From positions 1 through 64,000 of the forward strand of contig CAKSOL010000014.1 in NCBI GenBank assembly GCA_934477125.1: a stretch of 64,000 nt of DNA. Direction: 5' to 3'. Both the position numbers and the translations under genes were made by a program. Below the pieces are notes generated by a model, which searched no databases, was not told the DNA's origin, and saw only the letters and a program-made list of their open reading frames with translations. Every line of letters begins with the position of its first letter. Positions within the stretch are counted from its first letter, which is position 1. This DNA is from an uncultured Eubacteriales bacterium. GTDB lineage: Bacteria > Bacillota > Clostridia > Oscillospirales > Acutalibacteraceae. Shown here in pieces: positions 25,696 to 34,400 of this stretch.

Positions 25696-27013
25696 TTTCG
25701 TTTCCTCCGGTTCGTTTTATTATAAGGTATTTACTTTTATCAAACGGTACAGCTTTGAGAGAAGTAAATGAAGTATCGTTTAAATTTTTATATCCGTAAC
25801 TACCGCCGAAGCTGTTACCCGTAAACCTCGGCGGAGTATTGAAAAATCGGTTCTCACCGTCGGTATTCATATAAATATAATTATCTGAAACCGTTACATT
25901 TTCAGGCCCGCCGCCTCTCTCTCCCCACTGATATGTTCCTATTAAACGCGTATGAATATTTTTTTCAACCGAGACACGGTTATTTGAAATTTTTATATTC
26001 TTAATCGGCCCCGAAAGCGTGAATATCTGCCCTGAATCGTCAATGCTGATATTTCGTTCTACGGTAATTCCGTTGTTGTAACCGCCGATATCACCCGAAG
26101 TGCAAAGCAATATAAACCCGCCGTCATTGTGATGACTTAGATTATCAGCAACAACCGTATCGGTGCAGTTTATATCTACATCATAGCCCTGACCGTCGCC
26201 CGCTATGAGCACACAGCCGAAAGCCTCGTTTTCACGCATTACCGCATTTTGCGAATTATGCGGCCAAATTCCGGCATATGGCGTGTTCCCCGCAAAGCAG
26301 CACATTGTCACGGTATTGTGTTCGATAATCGGGCTTTCAGCACAGGACTGAAAAATTCCGTCGCCACCGCAGCGGGCAATATAGTTATCCGTAATGCGAA
26401 TATTCTGCGAAGGTGTGTATGGCAGGTCTGTCCAGTCAATACCCACCCTGTAACTGTAGGCGGAGGAAAATGTAATTCCCTGCGCTCCGATATCACACAC
26501 GGTGCAACCGGTAACCGTCACGCCGTCATAGCTTACCGGTGAGTCGGCTGGATCGCACCAAATTATTATTCCGCCCGCCTCTCTTCCGAAAGATGTTACT
26601 ATATTATGCACATAAAGATTTTTAATGGTAATTCCGCGATATTCTCCGCCCTTTTCTCTGCAGCACACAAATACTCCGCGGCGCAGCTTATGTATATCGG
26701 AAGAAATATTGGTAATTTCAAGATTACTTATTTCAATATAGGATAGATTTCTGATTTCAACCGCATTTTCCGCTCCGCAACCGTTAATTATCGGTAAAGG
26801 TCCCTCTCCGCAGGCGGTGATGCGAACAGGCTTATCTTTCGTGCCGCCGTTTTTCGGCTTGAGCGTTCCCGTGAAAACACTTCCGCACATCAGAGCCACC
26901 GTTGTCCCCGGATAAAGCTTTAATTCATTTATTCTTTCCAGAGTTGCAAAAGCGCTTGCCGGTGTTAATCCGTCGTTTTTGTCATCGCCGTTTACGGCAT
27001 CTGCATAATACAT
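25670..27013 (-). CDS. Right-handed parallel beta-helix protein without a signal peptide
   Basis: A 447-residue beta-helix protein. Its first residues (MYYADAVNGDDKNDG) align directly with the start of the beta-helix domain of the lipoprotein at 17,757-19,544 (YYVDSENGDDENDG), and the GDGQGYDVDI and FTLSGPI blocks are shared. It lacks the lipobox and linker, so it is probably cytoplasmic; a GGGGTG site fits the ATG at 27,013. It is the first gene of the 16-gene block and follows the promoter at 27,039-27,067. A reasonable reading is that one paralogue cuts the polymer outside and this one processes imported oligosaccharides inside, but no catalytic family can be named from sequence alone. Confidence 0.78.
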   Translation of the reverse strand: MYYADAVNGDDKNDGLTPASAFATLERINELKLYPGTTVALMCGSVFTGTLKPKNGGTKDKPVRITACGEGPLPIINGCGAENAVEIRNLSYIEISNLEITNISSDIHKLRRGVFVCCREKGGEYRGITIKNLYVHNIVTSFGREAGGIIIWCDPADSPVSYDGVTVTGCTVCDIGAQGITFSSAYSYRVGIDWTDLPYTPSQNIRITDNYIARCGGDGIFQSCAESPIIEHNTVTMCCFAGNTPYAGIWPHNSQNAVMRENEAFGCVLIAGDGQGYDVDINCTDTVVADNLSHHNDGGFILLCTSGDIGGYNNGITVERNISIDDSGQIFTLSGPIKNIKISNNRVSVEKNIHTRLIGTYQWGERGGGPENVTVSDNYIYMNTDGENRFFNTPPRFTGNSFGGSYGYKNLNDTSFTSLKAVPFDKSKYLIIKRTGGNENEQTGSIF

Positions 27014-27038
27014 TTCTTCACCCCTTTTTTACATTATC

Positions 27039-27067
27039 ATCATATTACACAAGCTTTTAAATTTCAA
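27039..27067 (-). promoter_or_regulatory. Promoter of the 16-gene glycan operon
   Basis: On the minus strand TTGAAA (27,067-27,062) and TATGAT (27,044-27,039) are 17 bp apart, about 26 bp before the first start codon. The paired direct repeats lie immediately upstream, at the usual place for an activator. Confidence 0.6.
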
Positions 27068-27083
27068 TACGCCGTTTTCTTCC

Positions 27084-27142
27084 AATATACCATTTTCCGC
27101 ATTTTTAAATCGGAAATATGCGTAATATACCGTTTTCCGCAT
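27084..27142. promoter_or_regulatory. Two 19-bp direct repeats, candidate AraC-type operator
   Basis: AATATACCATTTTCCGCAT at 27,084-27,102 recurs at 27,124-27,142 with one change (A to G). The start-to-start distance is 40 bp, close to four helical turns, so both copies face the same side. They lie between the two divergent promoters and could control both. The membrane AraC regulator in the operon is the obvious candidate to bind them (inference). Confidence 0.65.
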
Positions 27143-27180
27143 GGTTTGCGCCGTTGAAAATATTTCGTGAAAATTTGCTA

Positions 27181-27209
27181 TTGCAAGGCAAAATGTTTTT
27201 TGCTATTAT
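27181..27209 (+). promoter_or_regulatory. Promoter of the DUF4091-like gene
   Basis: TTGCAA (27,181-27,186) and TATTAT (27,204-27,209) are 17 bp apart, followed by a GGGGAG ribosome binding site and the ATG at 27,240. Confidence 0.55.
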
Positions 27210-27239
27210 ACATTTAAAGATTATTTAGGGGAGATTTGT

Positions 27240-28886
27240 ATGAATGTTACGGCCTGTTGGGTTTCTTCGCTGGAGAAAGTTATGCCTGAACAATCGCCGG
27301 TCGGGCATAAAATTTCGCACGGCTCTGCCCTGCGCGGTGAACGCTTTAATGTTCAGCTGGCTTTTCGCGCCGACGACGGCTTGCGTGATGATTTTTTTGT
27401 TGAATGGGAGAGCGATTTAAAAGAAAACATACGCTGCTATCAGGTACAAAGCGTACCGGTACGCCTTGTAAAGTATAAATGGGCGGACGATGATTTTCTT
27501 TCGGATAAACCGGGGCTTTACCCCGATCTGCTTGAAATATGCAGCGGCAGAGCCGAATACTCGCCCGGTCTTTGGAACTGCCTGTGGTTTGAAATAACCG
27601 TACCCGAAAACGCAGCGGCAGGCGAACATAATCTGTGCGTTACATTAAAAAACGAAGCCGAGCCCGAATGTGTGGCAGTGACAAGCTTTTCATTAAATGT
27701 AATTCCCGCCGCACTGCCGCCGCTGCGGCTCATTCATACCGAGTGGTTTCACTGTGACAGCCTTGCGGTATATTACGGAACGGAGGTTTTCAGCGAACGG
27801 CACTGGGAAATAATGGGTAATTATATTCGTCAGGCTGCGTATTACGGCGTTAATATGCTGCTCACTCCGCTTTTCACTCCCCCGCTCGATACTGCCGTCG
27901 GCTCTGAAAGACCAACCGTTCAGCTTGTTGATATTTATCATTCGAAAAATGGGTATTCATTTGATTTTTCAAAGCTTGACCGTTATATTAAGTTAGCGCT
28001 TGACTGCGGAATTAAATATTTTGAATTTCCGCATCTTTTCACACAATGGGGCAGCGAACACGCGCCCAAAATCATCGTGACGGAAAACAGCAAGTCATAC
28101 CGTCGCTTTGGATGGGAAACAAACGCCGATTCAGCCGAATACGCCGAATTTTTACAAAGCTTTCTGCCGGCGGTTAAATCCTTTATGAAAGAAAAAAAAC
28201 TTTTGGATAACTGCCTGTTTCATATATCCGACGAGCCTGACGAAAAGCACATTGACAGTTACCGAAAAGCAGTACAGACTGTTCTTTCGCTGCTAAAAGA
28301 CTGTAAAACCTTTGACGCACTTTCGGAATATTCGTTTTACAGCGAGGGCTTGGTGCAAATTCCGGTACCCGATAATGAACACGCCGAAGAATTTTACCGA
28401 AAAGGGGTATCGGAGAGATGGGTCTACTATTGCTGCGGTCAGTTAAACCGCGTTTGCAACCGAATGATTGCAATGCCGTCCTACCGCAACCGTGCGCTCG
28501 GACTTCAGCTTTTCCGCTATCAAATTTCCGGTTTTTTGCATTGGGGCTACAATTATTGGTTTAATTACCTTTCCAGAAAGCCCGTCAACCCGTTTTTCAC
28601 AACCGACGCCGGGCAAAATTTCCCCGCAGGCGATCCGTTTTTGGTTTATCCCGGAAGCGACGGAAAGCCCCTGCCCTCAATCCGCCAGCTTGTTTTGTTT
28701 GACGCATTGCAGGATTTGCGCGCGCTGCAGCTTTTAGCCGAAACGGAAGGGTTTGAAAAAACCGCCGAATGGCTTGAAAAGGAAATCGGTTACAAAATTT
28801 CATTCACAGATTATCCGCGCAGCGCAAAATCTTTTTATGAGCTGAGAGAGGCGATAAATCGCCGTATAGCCGACATTCTTAAATAA
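27240..28886 (+). CDS. DUF4091 / GH123-like protein
   Basis: A 548-residue protein without a signal peptide. The N-terminal 150 residues are beta-rich; the remainder reads as a TIM barrel ending in the region typical of DUF4091 (GFLHWGYNYWFNYLSRKPVN, then DPFLVYPG). HISDEPDEKH near 329-338 contains an adjacent Asp-Glu pair, as in GH123 enzymes that use substrate-assisted catalysis on N-acetylhexosaminides. So it is likely a cytoplasmic glycosidase, but the substrate is not certain. It is transcribed divergently from the large operon with a shared regulatory region, and is followed after about 120 bp by the dockerin-like gene, which has its own possible promoter. Confidence 0.75.
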   Translation: MNVTACWVSSLEKVMPEQSPVGHKISHGSALRGERFNVQLAFRADDGLRDDFFVEWESDLKENIRCYQVQSVPVRLVKYKWADDDFLSDKPGLYPDLLEICSGRAEYSPGLWNCLWFEITVPENAAAGEHNLCVTLKNEAEPECVAVTSFSLNVIPAALPPLRLIHTEWFHCDSLAVYYGTEVFSERHWEIMGNYIRQAAYYGVNMLLTPLFTPPLDTAVGSERPTVQLVDIYHSKNGYSFDFSKLDRYIKLALDCGIKYFEFPHLFTQWGSEHAPKIIVTENSKSYRRFGWETNADSAEYAEFLQSFLPAVKSFMKEKKLLDNCLFHISDEPDEKHIDSYRKAVQTVLSLLKDCKTFDALSEYSFYSEGLVQIPVPDNEHAEEFYRKGVSERWVYYCCGQLNRVCNRMIAMPSYRNRALGLQLFRYQISGFLHWGYNYWFNYLSRKPVNPFFTTDAGQNFPAGDPFLVYPGSDGKPLPSIRQLVLFDALQDLRALQLLAETEGFEKTAEWLEKEIGYKISFTDYPRSAKSFYELREAINRRIADILK

Positions 28887-28936
28887 CTGTTATCACCAAA
28901 AATATGCTTTTTTGTATATTGTGCGAAAATGAACGA

Positions 28937-28966
28937 TTGAATTTTCTTTTATTGCTGTAATATACT
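28937..28966 (+). promoter_or_regulatory. Possible promoter of the dockerin-like gene
   Basis: TTGAAT (28,937-28,942) and TATACT (28,961-28,966) are separated by 18 bp, about 40 bp before the ATG. Confidence 0.45.
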
Positions 28967-29006
28967 GTGTTCAGCACAAAAATTCAGTAAAAGGAGATTG
29001 ATTTTA

Positions 29007-30581
29007 ATGGCACGATTTAAAAAAGCATGCGCATTTCTTACGGCACTGGCTATGGCGGCGGTTTCGCTGTTTATCCCGACATTCGGCGCAGTAGCCGAAG
29101 GAGCGGGAGATCTTGTTCCGGATTGGTTTAATGAGGATCAGCGCACAACCTGGTGGGCAACTGATTCTTTTACGGGTGAAGACAACTGGCGGTTCAACAT
29201 TACCGTATCGGGCGGAGTTTGGACTTACACGCAGCACAGTAATTTGTATGATCACGGTCACGCACAAAGCAGCGGTACACAATACGATCTTGATTTATCG
29301 GTAAATCCCTATCTTAATTTTGTTACCGAAATGGTAGGCGAAAGTGCTTATATCAGTCTGCGCTGCCGCGATGAGATAGACGGAATGAAAACCGTTAAGG
29401 TTGCCTTAATTCAGGCGGGAAAGCAAACCGTAAGCGTTGACCTTACTCAGAACTATGACATTATGAAGGCGGCGGGAGCGGATAAAAAGCTGCATTTATA
29501 CGGCGTTGTATTTACAACGGATAAATTCGGCAAATTCAACAAAAAAGATGAATCACTTTCGTTTAAAAATTTCCGTTTCACTTCACAAAAGGAAACAAAT
29601 AAAAACGACCGCTACTGGCTCGACCCTGTTGCAGACTATAATTGGTTTCACTATGATTGGAATATCAGCAAAATAGATGGCAACGATAACAACACACGAT
29701 TTAAAGTTTATCATAACCCGGGCGGCTTTTTACAGCTTCAGCTTAAATGGCCAGGCAGCGACATGAAGCGTTTAACTAACCCGTATTCCACCAAGCTTAT
29801 TGACCTTAACACCTTCACCCGTATGCATTACGCAACCCCGTGGATGGAAAAAGATCTTGGAGTTTATTTAATTGTTTCGCCGCTTAACAATGACGGCAGT
29901 TTGAACGATAAAATAAAAAATACTGTTTTTATAGGCACGATTCTCGGAGGCAGAGCCAGAGAGGGATATTTTGATTTAATCGGGAACGCAGAGCTTTTAT
30001 CACTTGCAAGTAGCGGCAAAAAACTTTACATCAGGGGTGTTGAATTAGATATTTCCGCTTGGGGCGGATGGGTGGATGTAAATATCAGAGACCTTTCTTT
30101 CCGTATGCCCGAAGAAATTACCGCCGACTGCAATTTCACCACCGCCGGCACACGCATTTCATCAAACAGCGAAAACGATACGTTTACGGTAAGCGCAGCA
30201 GCAGTCTATACCAAAACCGATGCTGTTAAATATCAGTGGTATGTTGACGGCGTACTTAAAGAAAAGGAAACGGAAGCTAACATTACGCTTGATAACAGCA
30301 AAGTCGGCAGTCACACCGTGCGTTCGGTGGTTACGGTAGGCGATATTCCCTATTTCAACACAAAATTCTTTGAATCGGAAACATACACCTACGGAAAATA
30401 TATCGCCGGCAATGTTTCAATGAGCGGAGAACTCGGTACGGAAGACCTCACCGTTTTAAGAAAAAATATACTGGGCGTAAATTCATTTGACGAGCTGCAA
30501 AAACTCGCAGCCGATATGAACAATGACAACGAGATCGACATAAGAGACCTTATCAGCCTAAAAAAAGCGCTCGCTAAATAA
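29007..30581 (+). CDS. Secreted protein with two tryptophan-rich modules, Ig-like domain and dockerin-like C-terminus
   Basis: 524 residues from the ATG at 29,007, which has AAGGAG about 10 bases upstream (an in-frame TTG at 28,998 directly abuts that site). A signal peptide (about 1-31) is followed by two modules (about 35-195 and 200-370) of the same kind as in the 1,429-residue surface protein, seen in DWFNEDQRTTWW and DYNWFHYDWN plus the GVVF/GVEL strands. A PKD/Ig-like sandwich (about 375-465) precedes a C-terminal pair of calcium-loop-like segments: GNVSMSGELGTEDLTVLRKN and DMNNDNEIDIRDLISLKKAL. This is the layout of type I dockerin repeats, although the first loop is degenerate. It should be secreted and may attach to a cohesin-bearing partner; no cohesin is visible in this window. 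Confidence 0.78.
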   Translation: MARFKKACAFLTALAMAAVSLFIPTFGAVAEGAGDLVPDWFNEDQRTTWWATDSFTGEDNWRFNITVSGGVWTYTQHSNLYDHGHAQSSGTQYDLDLSVNPYLNFVTEMVGESAYISLRCRDEIDGMKTVKVALIQAGKQTVSVDLTQNYDIMKAAGADKKLHLYGVVFTTDKFGKFNKKDESLSFKNFRFTSQKETNKNDRYWLDPVADYNWFHYDWNISKIDGNDNNTRFKVYHNPGGFLQLQLKWPGSDMKRLTNPYSTKLIDLNTFTRMHYATPWMEKDLGVYLIVSPLNNDGSLNDKIKNTVFIGTILGGRAREGYFDLIGNAELLSLASSGKKLYIRGVELDISAWGGWVDVNIRDLSFRMPEEITADCNFTTAGTRISSNSENDTFTVSAAAVYTKTDAVKYQWYVDGVLKEKETEANITLDNSKVGSHTVRSVVTVGDIPYFNTKFFESETYTYGKYIAGNVSMSGELGTEDLTVLRKNILGVNSFDELQKLAADMNNDNEIDIRDLISLKKALAK

Positions 30582-30587
30582 AACAAC

Positions 30588-30636
30588 AGGGTTGTCGCAA
30601 GTGAGAAAATCACAAGCGGCAACCCTATTTTTTTGT
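30588..30636 (+). terminator. Intrinsic terminator of the dockerin-like gene
   Basis: A strong stem (AGGGTTG...GTGA / TCAC...CAACCCT, with two mismatched pairs and one G-U) at 30,588-30,626 is followed by ATTTTTTTG. Confidence 0.85.
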
Positions 30637-30655
30637 TTTTGCCGTTTCAGGCTAT

Positions 30656-30700
30656 TTATGTTACCAACCACACAAACCGTTCTGTATTGTTACTGCCGTA
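30656..30700. repeat. 45-bp repeat, copy A
   Basis: This segment matches copy B at 42,929-42,973 at 42 of 45 positions. It forms the end of the truncated recombinase relic: on the minus strand the recombinase reading continues into it as TAVTIQNGLCGW and then a stop. The same stretch terminates the spoIIID fragment, so the shared 45 bp is not native to at least one of the two genes. Confidence 0.8.
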
Positions 30701-30956
30701 TTTCTCGCAAAGCGCGAGATGTCTTTTACAACCACCATATCAAACAGTCCGCTCTCGGCGTCCGTCATCATTTTAAGGAACTGCTTTCGGTTTTTATTTT
30801 TTGTTCCCGATAATCCTTCGTCTGCATACAGTTTTACAAGCCTGTCCCCCCCCCCGAACGGTCGGTGTATTCCTTAAAAAAGTTTTTCTGCGCTTCCGGC
30901 GAATTTAACTGGTCTTCCTTTTCGGTTGATACACGGCAGTAAGCCGCTATATTCAT
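30661..30956 (-). pseudogene. Serine recombinase relic, frameshifted and truncated
   Basis: From an ATG at 30,956 with an AGGAG site, the reading gives MNIAAYCRVSTEKEDQLNS, the catalytic start of a resolvase-type recombinase. A run of ten C (ten G on the coding strand) at 30,846-30,855 shifts the frame. Beyond it another frame continues with KLYADEGLSGT and VVKDISRFARNT, both standard recombinase motifs. The gene then ends in the 45-bp repeat, so only about the first 90 residues of a protein normally 450-570 long remain. The frameshift may be real, phase-variable or a sequencing error; the truncation is independent of it. Confidence 0.85.
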
Positions 30957-31044
30957 AAAAATTTCTCCTTTCCTGCAATTATGTGACAACACAATACCAC
31001 AATCGTTTTCACAAGTCCAGCGAAGAAACCGACTTTTTTATAAA

Positions 31045-31071
31045 AGCCATCCTGCTTTATGCAGAATGGCT
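31045..31071 (-). terminator. Hairpin between the two parts of the mobile-element relic
   Basis: AGCCATTCTGC / GCAGGATGGCT on the minus strand with an ATAAA loop and one mismatch, followed by TTTTATAAAAAA. It lies just after the small ORF relic and before the recombinase relic. Confidence 0.6.
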
Positions 31072-31345
31072 CATTGTTTTTTCACTGTTCTGAACAGCGG
31101 TTTTTATCGCTTTTTCAACCCTTGGTTTGTTTGCCTCTATAAAAAGTTTTAAGAGCATTTCGGCGGTGTCCTCCACCGAGTTTGGATTGCAGAAAAGACA
31201 CTGAGAATTATTGAGGGTGAGAATTAGGTCTTGACGACGGCTTTAAACGTATAGAAAAAACATTACGGTTGCGCTCCGTGAATTCTCCCTCGGTCTCGTT
31301 TTCATTATCAAGCGCGTATCGTTTGCCGAAACAGTCCGCCGTTGT
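31057..31345 (-). pseudogene. Two overlapping coding remnants of a mobile element
   Basis: Two open stretches without start codons overlap here. Frame one (31,345-31,208) ends in FTERNRNVFSIRLKPSSRPN and looks like the C-terminal 45 residues of a larger protein. Frame two (31,242-31,057) gives about 61 residues including NNSQCLFCNPNSVEDTAEML and ends in SEKTMSHSA. The overlapping arrangement followed by a serine recombinase is typical of a compact clostridial transposon, but I cannot name either protein. Both lack an N-terminus and appear dead. Confidence 0.45.
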
Positions 31346-31360
31346 TCAGAGTATATAAAA

Positions 31361-31404
31361 GACTCCCCGAGCGTATTTGGATCTGTCTGATACAATCGGG
31401 GAGC
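31361..31404 (-). terminator. Terminator of the purine operon
   Basis: A 10-base stem (GGCTCCCCGA / TCGGGGAGTC, one mismatch) with a long loop lies 43 bp after the purL stop, followed by TTTTATATA on the minus strand. Confidence 0.7.
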
Positions 31405-31446
31405 CTTTGCCTATAAATTGTAAAACTTATTTTGGGGGTCTAACTG

Positions 31447-34400
31447 TTATTTGAAATAGTCTACTGCCGAGCGGAACATTTTAATATCATAATTTCCGGG
31501 AACATTTTTGTAAAGGTCGGTAGCATACCTTTCAGAGTGACCCATTTTACCGAACACTCTGCCGTCGGGCGAGGTTATACCCTCAATCGCATAGTAAGAG
31601 CCGTTCGGGTTAAAGTGAATATCACTTGTAGCTTCTCCTTTTTCATCCACATACTGCGTAGCTATCTGCCCGTTTTCGGCAAGGCGGCGTATCAGCTCTT
31701 CGCTTGCTATAAACCTGCCCTCGCCGTGGGAAACAGGCACGCTGTATATATCACCCACCTCAGTATCCGCAAGCCACGGGGATTTATTTGAGGCTATACG
31801 CGTTCTTACTATTTTTGACTGGTGGCGCGCTATTGTATTATATGTAAGCGTCGGGCAGTTCTCATCGGTATCAATTATCCTGCCGTAAGGCACAAGTCCT
31901 AACTTTATGAGTGCCTGAAAGCCGTTGCATATGCCGCACATAAGCCCGTCTCTGTTATCAAGCAGGTCTGTAACCTGCTCCTTAACCGCGGCGCTTCTAA
32001 AAAACGCGGTTATAAACTTGCCGCTGCCGTCGGGCTCGTCTCCGCCCGAAAAACCGCCCGGAATAAACACCATCTGCGCGGTTTTAAGTCTGTTTGCAAA
32101 TTCTTCAACGCTTTTTGCCACATTTTCGGCACTGCGGTTGTTTATAACAAATATTTCAGGCTCTGCGCCTGCGTCGTGCATTGCCTTTGCGCTGTCATAC
32201 TCGCAGTTGGTGCCCGGGAAAACCGGAATTAACACTTTAGGCTTTGCCGTTTTTATTGCGGGAGAAACGCGGTTTTCGGTTTTATAAGAAAATGTCTGCA
32301 TTTCGGTCTTCGGGTTTTCTTTATTGCAGCGGTAAACGCTTTCAAGCTTGTTTTCGTAAATTCCGAGCAGCTTATCAAGCTTTATTTCTTCGCCGTTATA
32401 AGAAATTTTGCCGCCCGCCGTTATTTCGCCGATTTCTGCGGTATCTGCAATATCTTCTGCCGCTTCAAGCAAAAATCCGCCGTAGCAATAGCCAAAAATT
32501 TCCTTAACGGTCAGATTATCGGCAAATTTAAAGCCCAATGAATTGCCGAAGCACATTTTCATTACAGCCTCGGCTATGCCGCCGAGAGTGGGCGTGTAGC
32601 AAGCAACCGCCTTGCCAGAGCGCAAAAGTGCGGTTACTCTTTCATAAACATTTAAAAGCGATGCGGTATCGGGCAGACCGTTTTTATCATAATCGGGCTT
32701 TATTAAAACAACCTTATTGCCCGCTTTTTTAAACTCGTTCGATACTATATTTTCGGTTTTATCGGTTGTAACCGCAAAGGAGACCAAGGTCGGAGGAACA
32801 TCCAAGCTTTCAAAGCTGCCGCTCATTGAGTCCTTGCCGCCTATTGCCGCCGTTTTAAGCTCGGTTTGCGCCTTTAATGCGCCAAGCAGTGCCGCAAGCG
32901 GCTTGCCCCAACGCTTTTCGTCCTTATTAAGTCGCTCAAAATATTCCTGGAAGGTAAGGTAAACATCGTTAAATTCCGCACCCGTTGCAACCAGCTTTGA
33001 AACCGACTCTATAACCGCAAGGTAAGCGCCGTGATAGGGGCTTTTTTCGGTAATAAACGGGTTGTAGCCCCACGCCATAAGCGAGCAATCATTCGTGTGC
33101 TTTTTCTCAACCGAGATTTTCTGCACCATTGCCTGTATGGGCGTTAACTGGTTTTTGCCGCCGAACGGCATAAGCACCGTGCCTGCGCCGATTGTGGAGT
33201 CAAACTGCTCGGAAAGTCCGCGCTTTGAGCAAATATTAAGGTCGTCCGCCAAGGCAAGGTAGTTATCGCTGAAGCCGCCGTTTAACTTTTTCTCATAAGG
33301 CTCGGGTTTTGATACAACGGCTGTAATATGTTTTTCGGCACCGTTTGAATTTAAAAATTCACGACTAATGTTAACGATTGATTTGCCGTTCCAATTCATT
33401 ACAAGGCGCGGTTCTTCCGTAACAGTGGCTACGGGCACCGCCTGCAAATTTTCGCTGTCAGCAAGCCTTAAAAATTCTTCAACGTCCGCAGGGGCTACCA
33501 CAACCGCCATTCTTTCCTGCGATTCGCTTATTGCAAGCTCGGTACCGTCAAGTCCCTCGTACTTTTTAGGCACGGCGTTAAGGTCGATTTCGAGACCGTC
33601 CGCCAACTCGCCTATCGCAACCGAAACGCCGCCCGCACCGAAATCGTTGCAGCGCTTTATCATGCGGCAGGCGGTGGGGTTTCTGAAAAGCCTTTGCAGC
33701 TTTCTTTCTTCGGGCGCATTGCCCTTTTGCACCTCTGCGCCGCAGCTTTCAAGTGATTTTAAGGTGTGCGATTTTGATGATCCGGTAGCGCCGCCGCAGC
33801 CGTCGCGCCCCGTTGAGCCGCCGAGCAGTATTACGGTATCGCCCGCGGCGGGTGTTTCGCGCCTTACGTTGCAGGCCGGCGCTGCCGCTATAACCGCGCC
33901 TATTTCCATACGCTTTGCGGCGTATCCGTCGTGATAAATTTCGTCCACAATTCCCGTAGCCAAGCCTATTTGGTTACCGTAAGATGAATAACCGTCCGCC
34001 GCAGTGGTAACGATTTTTCTTTGCGGTAGCTTACCCGGCAGCGTTTCGGATACCTTTTTAAGCGGATCGGCAGCGCCTGTAACGCGCATAGCGCCGTATA
34101 CATAGGATCTGCCCGAAAGCGGGTCACGTATTGCGCCGCCTATACAGGTTGCCGCCCCGCCGAACGGCTCTATTTCTGTCGGGTGATTATGGGTTTCGTT
34201 TTTAAAGAGCAGCAGCCAGTCCTCGTCCTCGCCGTCAACATTCACCTTTATTTTAACGGTGCAGGCGTTTATTTCTTCAGATTCGTCTAATTTTTCAAGG
34301 CAGCCCTTGGCTTTTAAATATTTAACCGCAACGGTTGCAATATCCATAAGGCAAACAGGCTTTGTTCTGCCAAGCTCTTTGCGCATTGCAAGATAATCGT

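Noticed and set aside
30592..30813. Plus-strand frame of 73 codons after the dockerin-like gene
   Set aside because: It runs through a terminator and opposite the recombinase relic, whose minus-strand motifs are clear.
33368..33934. Serine-rich open frame of 188 codons opposite purL
   Set aside because: A shadow of the GC-rich purL reading frame; composition and lack of start signals argue against a gene.
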